From positions 1 through 19,731 of the forward strand of contig JAFUQY010000428.1 of assembly GCA_017472105.1 (NCBI GenBank): a DNA stretch of 19,731 bases. The letters run 5' to 3'. Source of the stretch: Clostridia bacterium (GTDB lineage Bacteria; Bacillota_A; Clostridia; Oscillospirales; CAG-272). Position numbers and translations under genes: made by a program. Below, in pieces: positions 1-6,731 of the stretch (positions are counted from its first letter, which is position 1; the number at the start of each line of letters is the position of its first letter). The notes under the pieces were generated by a model that did not search any database, was not told the origin of the DNA, and was given only the letters and a program-made list of their open reading frames with translations.

Positions 1-323
1 GATGCGTCGGAAAAAGCGGTGATGAACGGGAGTGTCAAAATAATCAGTTGGCGGAGGCAATGATTCTGCAAAAAAATACCAAAATGTAAGGAAGAGTAGG
101 AATTAGTTGCCATCAGCATCTTGACAAGATATGGATCGAATGATATAATGTATCTGTATTATAATCTCTATTATTGGGCGTGTTTTGGACTTTCTGAGCT
201 TCGGACAGAGGCGGAAAACAATTCCTACTCTTTCTTACATTTTGGTATTTTTTTGCAGAATCATTGCCTCCGCCAACTGATTATTTTGACACTCCCGTTC
301 ATCACCGCTTTTTCCGATGCATC
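1..323. repeat. Long near-perfect inverted repeat, arms 1-104 and 220-323, around a promoter
   Basis: Positions 1-104, read as the reverse complement, match 220-323 at 102 of 104 positions by eye. The two differences (6 vs 318 and 91 vs 233) are both G opposite T, so an RNA copy could pair along the full length with two G-U wobbles. The centre (105-219, 115 nt) is not repeated and contains a perfect consensus promoter reading rightward. The repeat stops cleanly at 104/220. The outer end cannot be defined because the left arm reaches position 1 and may continue outside the window. A promoter between inverted repeats is the layout of invertible phase-variable switches, although known switch repeats are usually far shorter. 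A hairpin-type MITE, or two facing copies of a repeat, are alternatives. No recombinase gene is visible in the window. The repeat itself is certain; the function is inferred. Confidence 0.95.
121..149 (+). promoter_or_regulatory. Consensus sigma-A promoter inside the inverted repeat
   Basis: The -35 hexamer TTGACA (121-126) and -10 hexamer TATAAT (144-149) match consensus exactly and are separated by 17 nt (127-143). Transcription would start near 156 and run rightward through the right repeat arm. A second TATAAT lies at 160-165 but has no matching -35. No open reading frame with a ribosome binding site follows before the terminator at 330-367, so in the present orientation this promoter drives either nothing or a short untranslated RNA of about 210 nt. 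If the segment between the arms inverted, the promoter would point left out of the window. Confidence 0.8.
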
Positions 324-329
324 CGTGCT

Positions 330-367
330 CCGGTTTCCTCCTTTTCACAGGGAACCGGGCTTTTTTT
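330..367 (+). terminator. Intrinsic terminator just beyond the right repeat arm
   Basis: CCGGTTTCC (330-338) pairs with GGGAACCGG (350-358) as a 9-bp stem with one G-U pair and an 11-nt loop. After GC at 359-360 comes a run of seven T (361-367). It lies only 7 nt outside the right arm of the inverted repeat. It would stop rightward transcripts from the promoter at 121-149, and also any transcript entering from a gene left of the window, insulating the apbE-rnf promoter downstream. Confidence 0.8.
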
Positions 368-417
368 CTTCTCCCTGACATTGTGCACACCGGATTTTTG
401 TGATACAGTCACAGGAG

Positions 418-467
418 TTCACAAATACCGCAGAAATTCACACTTTTCACATGCCGGATTCTTCACA
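418..467 (+). repeat. Cluster of four TTCACA direct repeats in the intergenic region
   Basis: TTCACA occurs at 418-423, 437-442, 446-451 and 462-467, all in the same orientation, with start-to-start distances of 19, 9 and 16 nt. The rest of 368-522 shows no gene, promoter or hairpin that I can support. Four copies of one hexamer in 50 nt is more than expected by chance, but the irregular spacing does not identify a binding protein. They lie 64-113 nt upstream of the -35 box of the apbE-rnf promoter, a position where an activator could bind. Confidence 0.4.
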
Positions 468-522
468 TCCAAACAAAGCCGTCCATATTTGTCTATTCCG
501 ACAGTTTACATATATTTTTTCA

Positions 523-571
523 ACATTGTATTGACTATTTCCACGAATTGATGTACAATAAGTACATTGTA
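523..571 (+). promoter_or_regulatory. Promoter of the apbE-rnf operon with overlapping operator-like dyad
   Basis: TTGACT (531-536), a 17-nt spacer and TACAAT (554-559) form a good sigma-A promoter with a start expected near 566. That leaves a leader of about 30 nt before the apbE ATG. A dyad, TACAAT (554-559) and ATTGTA (566-571) with 6 nt between, covers the -10 box and start site. A further direct copy, ACATTGTA (523-530), abuts the -35 box and repeats the 564-571 sequence exactly. This is the expected position for a repressor site. The leader is too short to contain an FMN riboswitch. The regulator cannot be named from the sequence. Confidence 0.75.
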
Positions 572-596
572 ATCGATAAGGAGGGTGCGATTCTCC

Positions 597-1559
597 ATGG
601 CCCGATTCCGCAGTGCCGGACGGATCGCTTCTGCCGCGTTTCTGATGCTTCTCTGCACCACATCCTGCGGCACGGAACGAACCGAAACAAACGGATTTCT
701 TTTTGACACCTATACATCCTTTGTCATCTCCGGCGCAGACTCCGCACAGACCGCGGACAGCATCACGGGTGCCCTCACCGGACTGAGCGATGCTTTTGCG
801 CTCTGCTACACGCACGACGCGGCGGATCTGCCGGAAAATCCCGTCTACGGCGACTGTCTCCGTCAGGTTCTCGATCTGAGTTCGCAGTACGGCGGCGGCG
901 TGGACGTGACCTGCGGTGCGCTGACTTCCCTCTGGGGCATCTCCGACGGAACGTATCACATCCCATCGGACGGCGAAATCGCGGATGCACTGGCAACCAT
1001 CACCGGCGACGGCACCTTCACTGACGGAACAAAGCTCGATTTCGGCGCCGCGGCAAAGGGTTACGCCTGCGATGAAGCAAGCCGGATTCTTGCCGGCAGC
1101 GGTGCGGACTATGCCGTGATCGATCTCAGCTCATCGACGCTTCTCTGGGGCGAAAAACCGGACGGTGCAAAATTCCGCGCGGGAATCACACACCCGGACG
1201 GGAACGGATACCTCGGAATCATCGAAACCGATGCTGCATATCTTTCCACAAGCGGCGGGTATGAGCGTTATTTCGAAGCGGACGGTCAGCGGTTCTCGCA
1301 TATCATGGATATCCGCACGGGACGTCCTGCCGAAACCGATCTCGTCTCTGTGACCGTCATTGTCCCGGCAGAAAATGTGGGCGGCGGCATCTTATCGGAC
1401 TTTCTTTCCACACTGATTACTATCGAAGGCACGGCTCAGCTTGACAAATGGCTGGCTTACGAAGAATTTTCCGTCATCGCCGCGGACGAAAACGGCATTC
1501 TCCACTCGGACTTTCCCGGATTTCTCCCGGACGGGGACAGCGGTTACCGATATGAATAA
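597..1559 (+). CDS. apbE: FAD:protein FMN transferase (ApbE family lipoprotein)
   Basis: Predicted 320-aa enzyme that transfers FMN from FAD to a threonine of target proteins, here most likely RnfD and RnfG encoded downstream. I chose ATG at 597 because AAGGAGGG (578-585) precedes it; an upstream in-frame GTG at 585 overlaps that ribosome binding site and is unusable. The N-terminus is a lipoprotein signal with lipobox TTSC (lipidated Cys about residue 24), so the protein should sit on the outer face of the membrane. ApbE signatures are LDFGAAAKGYACD (about 147-159), STSGGYERYF (about 217-226) and SHIMDIRTGRP (about 234-244). The position usually holding a GGN-like turn reads DLSSS, which is unusual. 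First gene of the operon; its stop codon overlaps the next start. The family is secure, and the target assignment rests on family knowledge plus context. Confidence 0.93.
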   Translation: MARFRSAGRIASAAFLMLLCTTSCGTERTETNGFLFDTYTSFVISGADSAQTADSITGALTGLSDAFALCYTHDAADLPENPVYGDCLRQVLDLSSQYGGGVDVTCGALTSLWGISDGTYHIPSDGEIADALATITGDGTFTDGTKLDFGAAAKGYACDEASRILAGSGADYAVIDLSSSTLLWGEKPDGAKFRAGITHPDGNGYLGIIETDAAYLSTSGGYERYFEADGQRFSHIMDIRTGRPAETDLVSVTVIVPAENVGGGILSDFLSTLITIEGTAQLDKWLAYEEFSVIAADENGILHSDFPGFLPDGDSGYRYE

Positions 1560-1932
1560 CAACAGACGCATTCTGACAGTCCGCGACGCCGTGATCCTCT
1601 GTTTCATCCTCGTCCTGCTGTGCATCCTCATCCTGTATCCCGGACAAACCTCCGGCGGTGCGTATGCTGTGATTGCCACGGACGGTGAGACTGCGGCACG
1701 GCTCCCGCTGGACAGGGACGGCACGTACACCTTCCCGCAGACCGGCGACATGGTTTTCACCGTAGAGAACGGTGCCGTTTCCGTGACAGCAAGCGGATGC
1801 GGTGACCTGACCTGTGTGAGAACCGGCGCGATATCGTCTCCCGGCGAGGCAATCGTGTGTGTTCCGAACCGGACTGCCGTCACCGTGGAAGGAGCGGAAA
1901 CCTCCGATGACCTCGACGTGGTACTGAAATGA
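1552..1932 (+). CDS. NusG domain II-containing membrane-anchored protein
   Basis: Predicted 126-aa protein with one N-terminal membrane segment (about residues 11-29) and a small extracytoplasmic domain. The domain pattern of CGDLTC (83-88) followed by IVCVPNRTAVTV (101-112) matches the NusG domain II family that accompanies apbE and Gx-type genes in clostridial Rnf loci. The exact role is not established; this is not the transcription factor NusG, since it lacks the NGN domain. The start at 1552 overlaps the end of apbE (ATGAATAA), which implies translational coupling. A longer open frame reaching back to 1441 lies entirely within apbE and was rejected. Cysteines at about 83, 88 and 103 could form a disulfide or bind a metal; that is inference. 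Confidence 0.85.
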   Translation: MNNNRRILTVRDAVILCFILVLLCILILYPGQTSGGAYAVIATDGETAARLPLDRDGTYTFPQTGDMVFTVENGAVSVTASGCGDLTCVRTGAISSPGEAIVCVPNRTAVTVEGAETSDDLDVVLK

Positions 1933-2489
1933 TTCAACTCAAACCGGACAATGTTTCTCCTGCACGGTACAGTGCCGTGATGGGACTCCTCTTCGCCTGC
2001 ACCGCGGCACTGAACGTCATGGAAAGCATCGTTTCCGCCGCACTTCCCGCAGGCATGCGCATAGGACTGGGCAACATCGTCATCATGGCGGTGATTCTTG
2101 CCGTCAATCTTCCGTCGGCGGCTCTGCTGGTGATTCTCAAGGCAGTTTTCGTCTTCCTCACCCGCGGATTCACAGCCGGACTGCTCTCACTCACCGGCGG
2201 ATTTCTCGCATTTCTCGTGACGGCAGTCCTCTTTCAGCGCACAAACGCTTCCTTTATATTAATAAGCACGCTCGGATCCCTTTCCCACTCGGCAGGACAG
2301 CTTCTCACATCGCGCCTCCTGCTCGGAACGGACGCCATCTTCGCCTATGCACCCATTCTTTTCGCGGGTTCAGCGGCGGCGGGCATCTGCACAGGGATCG
2401 TGCTCAAAGCGGTATTTCCGCAGATTGAACGAATTTTACAGCACTCCGATGCTGCATCATCAACGAACAGGGAGGATTATCAAGAATGA
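1929..2489 (+). CDS. Gx transporter family / heptaprenyl diphosphate synthase component I-like membrane protein
   Basis: Predicted 186-aa very hydrophobic protein with about five or six membrane segments. The stretch MRIGLGNIVIMAVILAVNL near residues 43-61 and the repeated small-residue helices resemble the Gx transporter (Hpre_diP_synt_I) family, members of which sit between the NusG-II gene and rnfC in many clostridia. Substrate and function are not known; a role in quinone or flavin supply for Rnf is sometimes suggested but cannot be read from this sequence. The start overlaps the preceding stop as ATGA (1929-1932), and the stop overlaps the rnfC start as ATGA (2486-2489). The C-terminal tail is polar. 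Confidence 0.8.
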   Translation: MIQLKPDNVSPARYSAVMGLLFACTAALNVMESIVSAALPAGMRIGLGNIVIMAVILAVNLPSAALLVILKAVFVFLTRGFTAGLLSLTGGFLAFLVTAVLFQRTNASFILISTLGSLSHSAGQLLTSRLLLGTDAIFAYAPILFAGSAAAGICTGIVLKAVFPQIERILQHSDAASSTNREDYQE

Positions 2490-3769
2490 ACAGGCTCAAC
2501 GGCATTCACCTTGCTCATGACAAGAACACGCAGAACAGCGCGACCGTGGAATTTCCGCTGCCCCAAAGCGTAGTGATTCTCATGTCCCAGCATATGGGCG
2601 CGCCCTGCGACTGTCTTGTGAAAAAGGGCGACACCGTGACCGCAGGACAGAAAATCGGTGACTCCACAGCTCCTCTGTCTGCCCCCATCCATTCATCCGT
2701 ATCCGGCAAGGTCACGGATGTAACGGACTACCTTCTGCCGAGCGGCAGTGTATGCAAAGCGGTCGTGATCGAAACCGACGGCAAGCAGACCATGTGTCCC
2801 GATCTCACCGTACCCACCGTCACCGACCGGAAGTCCTTCATCGCGGCGGTTCGCGAAAGCGGTCTGACCGGTCTCGGAGGCGCCGGATTCCCCACGCATG
2901 TCAAGCTGAACTACGATCCGGAAAAGACGCCGGTGGACACCCTTGTCATCAACGCCGCCGAGTGCGAGCCGTACATCACAAGCGACTGCCGCGAGCTGAT
3001 CGAATCGCCGGACGATGTGGTTGACGGCATCCTCACGGTACTGAAATACATGAACATCGCCTCCTGCAAGCTCTGCATCGAGAACAACAAGCCCGAGGCA
3101 ATCGCGCTCATGAAGCAGAAAACGGCGGCTCACAGCGCAATCGAAGTCGTGACTCTGCCGTCCGAATACCCGCAGGGCGCGGAAAAGGTCATCGTCTACT
3201 CCGCAACCGGACGCATCATCGGCGAGGGCGAGCTTCCGTCGGCACAGGGCGTCATGGTCATGAATGTCTCCACCGCCGCACACATCGCACGGTATCTCAA
3301 AGACGGCATCCCGCTCATCCGGCGCCGCATCACCTTCGACGGAGACGCTGCCAAGAACGGACGCGGCAACTATTTCGTCCCGATCGGCACAAAAGTCAGC
3401 GACATTCTCGCCTACACCGGCACCAACAACGCAAAAAAGATTCTCTCCGGCGGTCCGATGATGGGCATGTGCCTCCACGATCCGGATCAGCCCGTGACAA
3501 AAACCACCAATGCCATCCTCGCGTTCAACAGCGGCAATCTGCCCCATTCCACTGCATGCATCCGCTGCGGACGGTGTTTCCGTGCCTGTCCGTTCAAGCT
3601 CATGCCGATGATGATTGAGCTCGCCTACAAGGAAAAGAACGTGGAAGAGCTCAGGCGGCTCAAAGTCACGCTCTGCATGAACTGCGGCTGCTGTACCTAC
3701 GCATGTCCCGCAAAACGTCCCCTTGCCGAAACCAACCAGCTGGCAAAGGCACTCATCCCCAGAAAATAA
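2486..3769 (+). CDS. rnfC: Electron transport complex subunit RnfC (NADH-binding, two 4Fe-4S clusters)
   Basis: Predicted 427-aa peripheral subunit of the Rnf complex, the site of NAD+/NADH reaction with FMN on the cytoplasmic side. The N-terminal region resembles the barrel-sandwich of biotinyl-like domains (about 25-100). GLGGAGFPTHVK at 129-140 is the Complex I 51-kDa-like nucleotide/FMN motif. Two ferredoxin-type clusters follow: C358, C361, C364, C368 and C397, C400, C403, C407. The length is typical of clostridial RnfC, without the long alanine/lysine-rich tail of gammaproteobacterial forms. The ribosome binding site AGGGAGG (2469-2475) lies inside the upstream gene. The next gene begins 21 nt downstream. 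Confidence 0.96.
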   Translation: MNRLNGIHLAHDKNTQNSATVEFPLPQSVVILMSQHMGAPCDCLVKKGDTVTAGQKIGDSTAPLSAPIHSSVSGKVTDVTDYLLPSGSVCKAVVIETDGKQTMCPDLTVPTVTDRKSFIAAVRESGLTGLGGAGFPTHVKLNYDPEKTPVDTLVINAAECEPYITSDCRELIESPDDVVDGILTVLKYMNIASCKLCIENNKPEAIALMKQKTAAHSAIEVVTLPSEYPQGAEKVIVYSATGRIIGEGELPSAQGVMVMNVSTAAHIARYLKDGIPLIRRRITFDGDAAKNGRGNYFVPIGTKVSDILAYTGTNNAKKILSGGPMMGMCLHDPDQPVTKTTNAILAFNSGNLPHSTACIRCGRCFRACPFKLMPMMIELAYKEKNVEELRRLKVTLCMNCGCCTYACPAKRPLAETNQLAKALIPRK

Positions 3770-3790
3770 TTACGCAAAGGAACTGTTGAT

Positions 3791-4780
3791 ATGAACGGAT
3801 TATATGTATCCCCGTCCCCGCACCGGACCTCGGATATCACAACAGCCAGAGTGATGCTGATGGTAATCATCGCACTGTGTCCCGCGGCAATTGCAGGCTG
3901 TATCTTCTTCGGTCCCCGGGCGGCGCTCGTTCTCCTGGTCTGTGTGGCTTCTTCCGTGATTTTTGAGGCACTTGCCAGAATCATCATGAAGCGGGAACAG
4001 ACCGTGTACGATCTCTCAGCCGTTGTCACCGGACTTCTGCTGGGCATGAATCTTCCCGCAACCACGCCCATCTACGTCGCCGTCATCGGCAGCTTTATCG
4101 CAATCGTCATCGCAAAACAGCTCTTCGGCGGTCTCGGACAGAATTTCGCCAACCCCGCCATCGCCGCACGTATCGTCCTCATGCTCTCCTTCGCCGACAG
4201 CATGACAAACTGGGTTGTTCCCTTCTGGTACAATCAGGAGCTTGACACCGTCACGGGTGCGACTCCTCTCGGCGCACAATGGCTTGCAGCGGGCGACGGT
4301 CTGAAAATGGCTCCGTTCACCGTCGGCGAACTCTTCTTCGGAAACATCGGCGGATGCATCGGTGAAACCTGCACGGCGGCTCTCCTCGTCGGTGGCATCT
4401 TCCTCATCGTGACAAAGATCATCTCACCCGCAGCTCCCGCCGCATTCATCGGATCCTTCGCCCTTCTGACCTTCATCTATACCGGCAGCATCGTGGAAAC
4501 CGTTTACGGTGTGCTGGCGGGCGGTCTTGTGCTCGGTGCGTTCTTCATGGCAACCGACTACACCACCACTCCCGTCACAACCGCCGGCAAGATCGTCTTC
4601 GGCATCGGATGCGGACTTATGACCTTCATCATCCGCAATTTCGGCAGCTTCCCGGAAGGCGTCTCCTTCGCGATTCTCCTCATGAACCTGCTGACTCCCT
4701 ACATCGACAAGCTGACCCTCACCACGCCCTTCGGTGTCAAAAAGCCCGTAAAGGCAGCCAAATCCAACGGAGAGGAGTAA
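3791..4780 (+). CDS. rnfD: Electron transport complex subunit RnfD
   Basis: Predicted 329-aa integral membrane subunit with about nine or ten helices, carrying covalent FMN and forming part of the ion-translocating electron path. The flavinylation motif TGATPLG lies at about 155-161, with Thr158 the expected FMN attachment site, a substrate for the ApbE encoded at the head of this operon. GQNFANPA near 116-123 is a conserved RnfD/NqrB-family sequence. The ribosome binding site AAAGGAA precedes ATG 3791. Only 6 nt separate its stop from rnfG. No anomalies were seen. Confidence 0.95.
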   Translation: MNGLYVSPSPHRTSDITTARVMLMVIIALCPAAIAGCIFFGPRAALVLLVCVASSVIFEALARIIMKREQTVYDLSAVVTGLLLGMNLPATTPIYVAVIGSFIAIVIAKQLFGGLGQNFANPAIAARIVLMLSFADSMTNWVVPFWYNQELDTVTGATPLGAQWLAAGDGLKMAPFTVGELFFGNIGGCIGETCTAALLVGGIFLIVTKIISPAAPAAFIGSFALLTFIYTGSIVETVYGVLAGGLVLGAFFMATDYTTTPVTTAGKIVFGIGCGLMTFIIRNFGSFPEGVSFAILLMNLLTPYIDKLTLTTPFGVKKPVKAAKSNGEE

Positions 4781-4786
4781 CCGGAT

Positions 4787-5440
4787 ATGTTTTTCAAAGA
4801 AAAAATCAAGCCGCCGCTGGTGCTGACGCTCATCTGTCTGATCGCGTGCGGACTTCTGGTTGCCGCATATGAAGCTACCTATGTTGACAACACCGGCGTC
4901 ATGACCGATAAGCTGATCGCCGGCATCAACGAAGCATACGGCTCCGGCTCCGCGGATTATTTCGAAATCCTCACAAACGCAGACGGCTCCGTTCTCACTT
5001 ATGACGGCGTCACATCGGTTCTCTCCGACGGACGCTGCACCGCTTTTGAAGTTACCACCGACGGTTATTCCTCCGGAGGTCTTCACTGTCTGGTTGCACT
5101 CGACGCCAGCGGCAAGGTCTGGAAGGTTGTCATCATGTCCATCAGCGAAACTCCCGGTCTCGGCACCAAGGTACAGAACGCCGACTTCCTCTCCCAGTTC
5201 CACGGTCTCAGGATTTCGAATCTGGCTCCCGCGGAAAGTGATGCCCCCGTCACCGGAAAGGCAGTCTGGGGTACCCGTGCAGAAATCGACGCGCTCACAG
5301 AAGCCGCAGAAAAGCCCGCCGTCAGTCAGACCTTCACCCTTGACGCCATCTCCGGCGCGACCCGGTCTTCAAACGGCGTTTACAGGGCAGTTCAGATTGC
5401 GCTCGAGGCTTATCAGGAAATGAACGGAGGTGCACAGTAA
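4787..5440 (+). CDS. rnfG: Electron transport complex subunit RnfG (covalent FMN)
   Basis: Predicted 217-aa subunit with one N-terminal membrane helix (about 10-28) and an extracytoplasmic FMN-binding domain. SGAT at 189-192 (context DAISGATRSSNGV) is the flavinylation motif, with Thr192 expected to carry FMN through a phosphoester bond. ETPGLGTKV at about 121-129 is another conserved FMN-domain element. The protein passes electrons between RnfD and the other subunits. Its stop codon shares one base with the rnfE start (TAATG), suggesting coupled translation. Confidence 0.95.
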   Translation: MFFKEKIKPPLVLTLICLIACGLLVAAYEATYVDNTGVMTDKLIAGINEAYGSGSADYFEILTNADGSVLTYDGVTSVLSDGRCTAFEVTTDGYSSGGLHCLVALDASGKVWKVVIMSISETPGLGTKVQNADFLSQFHGLRISNLAPAESDAPVTGKAVWGTRAEIDALTEAAEKPAVSQTFTLDAISGATRSSNGVYRAVQIALEAYQEMNGGAQ

Positions 5441-6132
5441 TGGCAAAAGAACCCAAAAGCAACTTTTATGAATTTACAAAAGGGCTGATCCGGGAAAATC
5501 CCACACTCGTGACCCTGCTCGGTATGTGTCCCACACTCGCCGTCACCACCATGGCATCCAACGCCATCGGCATGGGTCTTGCGACAACCTTCGTTCTCGT
5601 CTGTTCCAATATCGCAATTTCCCTTCTGAAAAACGTCATCCCCAAGGCGGTGCGTCTCCCCTGCTTCATCGTCGTCATCGCCAGCTTCGTAACGCTCATC
5701 GAATTCCTCCTGAAGGGCTACATCCCCGCACTGTATGACAGTCTCGGACTCTTCCTCTCCCTCATCACCGTAAACTGCATCATCCTCGGCCGTGCAGAAG
5801 CATTTGCCTCCAAGAACAACGTGCTCAAATCCGCCCTCGACGGTCTCGGCAACGGTCTCGGATTCACCCTCGCGCTTCTCACCATGGGTACCGTCCGCGA
5901 AATCATCGGTACCGGTCAGTGGATGGGCATCGATCTGCACTTCCCCGTCACCATGCCCCTCTTCATCATGCCCGCCGGCGGTTTCTTCACCCTCGGCTGC
6001 ATCATCGCACTCGTGAACAAGATCGCACAGAAGAAGCCCCCGCAGGAAATCGGATGCGCGGCTTGTCCCAATGCGTCCCACTGTCCCACCTTCAACAAGA
6101 ATCTCATCGCCAAGGAGGAAGCTGAACAATGA
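5440..6132 (+). CDS. rnfE: Electron transport complex subunit RnfE, with cysteine-bearing C-terminal tail
   Basis: Predicted 230-aa integral membrane protein with six helices, a homologue of RnfA/NqrD. Cys30 (GMCPTLAV) and Cys113 (VNCIILGRAEAF) are the conserved cysteines that, with the pair in RnfA, hold an iron-sulfur centre in the middle of the membrane in related complexes. After the last helix a soluble tail (about 198-230) carries C206, C209 and C215 (CAACPNASHCP), which could bind a metal or form part of another centre; this is not part of the core fold. The next gene, rnfA, overlaps it by ATGA (6129-6132). Confidence 0.94.
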   Translation: MAKEPKSNFYEFTKGLIRENPTLVTLLGMCPTLAVTTMASNAIGMGLATTFVLVCSNIAISLLKNVIPKAVRLPCFIVVIASFVTLIEFLLKGYIPALYDSLGLFLSLITVNCIILGRAEAFASKNNVLKSALDGLGNGLGFTLALLTMGTVREIIGTGQWMGIDLHFPVTMPLFIMPAGGFFTLGCIIALVNKIAQKKPPQEIGCAACPNASHCPTFNKNLIAKEEAEQ

Positions 6133-6707
6133 AAGAACTTCTTGTAATTCTGCTCAGCGCAATGCTAGTCGACAACTTCGTTCTGTCCAAGTTCATGGGT
6201 ATCTGCCCGTTCCTCGGCGTTTCCAAAAAGCTGGACAGCGCGGTCGGCATGGGCATGGCTGTTACCTTCGTCATGGTCTGCGCAACCGTCTGCACCACGC
6301 TCATCTACTCCCTGATTCTCACGCCGATGGGACTCACATACCTCAAAACCATCGCGTTCATCCTCATCATCGCCCTGTTCGTGCAGATTGTTGAAATGAT
6401 CCTGAAGAAAAAGCTCCCGTCCCTCTATGACGCGCTCGGCGTGTATCTTCCCCTGATTACCACCAACTGCGCAGTGCTCGGCGTGACCATTCTCAACATC
6501 GACAACAGCTACAACATGATCCAGTCCGTTGTCAACGCGCTCGGTGCAGGTCTCGGCTTCACCATTGCCCTCATCATCTTCAGCGGCGTGCGTTCCCGTG
6601 TCAACTCCGCGGATGTTCCCGAGGTATTCAAGGGGATTCCCGCAACCCTCATCGCCGCATCCATCGTATCGGTCAGCTTCATGGGATTCTCCGGTCTGTT
6701 CGGTTGA
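6129..6707 (+). CDS. rnfA: Electron transport complex subunit RnfA
   Basis: Predicted 192-aa integral membrane protein with six helices, the partner of RnfE and homologue of NqrE. VDNFVLSKFMGICPFLGVSK (about 14-33) and TTNCAVLGV (about 111-119) are the family signatures, with Cys26 and Cys114 the expected ligands of the intramembrane iron-sulfur centre shared with RnfE. The length matches the family (about 190-195 aa). It is translationally coupled to rnfE by a 4-nt overlap and followed after 24 nt by rnfB. Confidence 0.96.
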   Translation: MKELLVILLSAMLVDNFVLSKFMGICPFLGVSKKLDSAVGMGMAVTFVMVCATVCTTLIYSLILTPMGLTYLKTIAFILIIALFVQIVEMILKKKLPSLYDALGVYLPLITTNCAVLGVTILNIDNSYNMIQSVVNALGAGLGFTIALIIFSGVRSRVNSADVPEVFKGIPATLIAASIVSVSFMGFSGLFG

Positions 6708-6731
6708 TCCCAAAAGAAAGGAACAAATGCT

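Noticed and set aside
1..89. Possible C-terminal ends of an upstream gene in the left arm (stops at 61-63 and 87-89)
   Set aside because: Two frames are open from the window start, and one arm difference is silent in the first frame, but 20-29 codons without a recognisable motif cannot be told from chance.
121..551. Short plus-strand open frames across the inverted repeat and the intergenic region
   Set aside because: They have no ribosome binding site, start inside the promoter or repeat, and run through the terminator; the translations look random.
560..596. FMN riboswitch upstream of apbE
   Set aside because: The predicted leader is only about 30 nt and shows none of the conserved FMN-aptamer segments.
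447..959. Minus-strand open frame overlapping the apbE promoter and 5' half
   Set aside because: It is antisense to apbE, crosses the promoter and operator, and has no recognisable domain.
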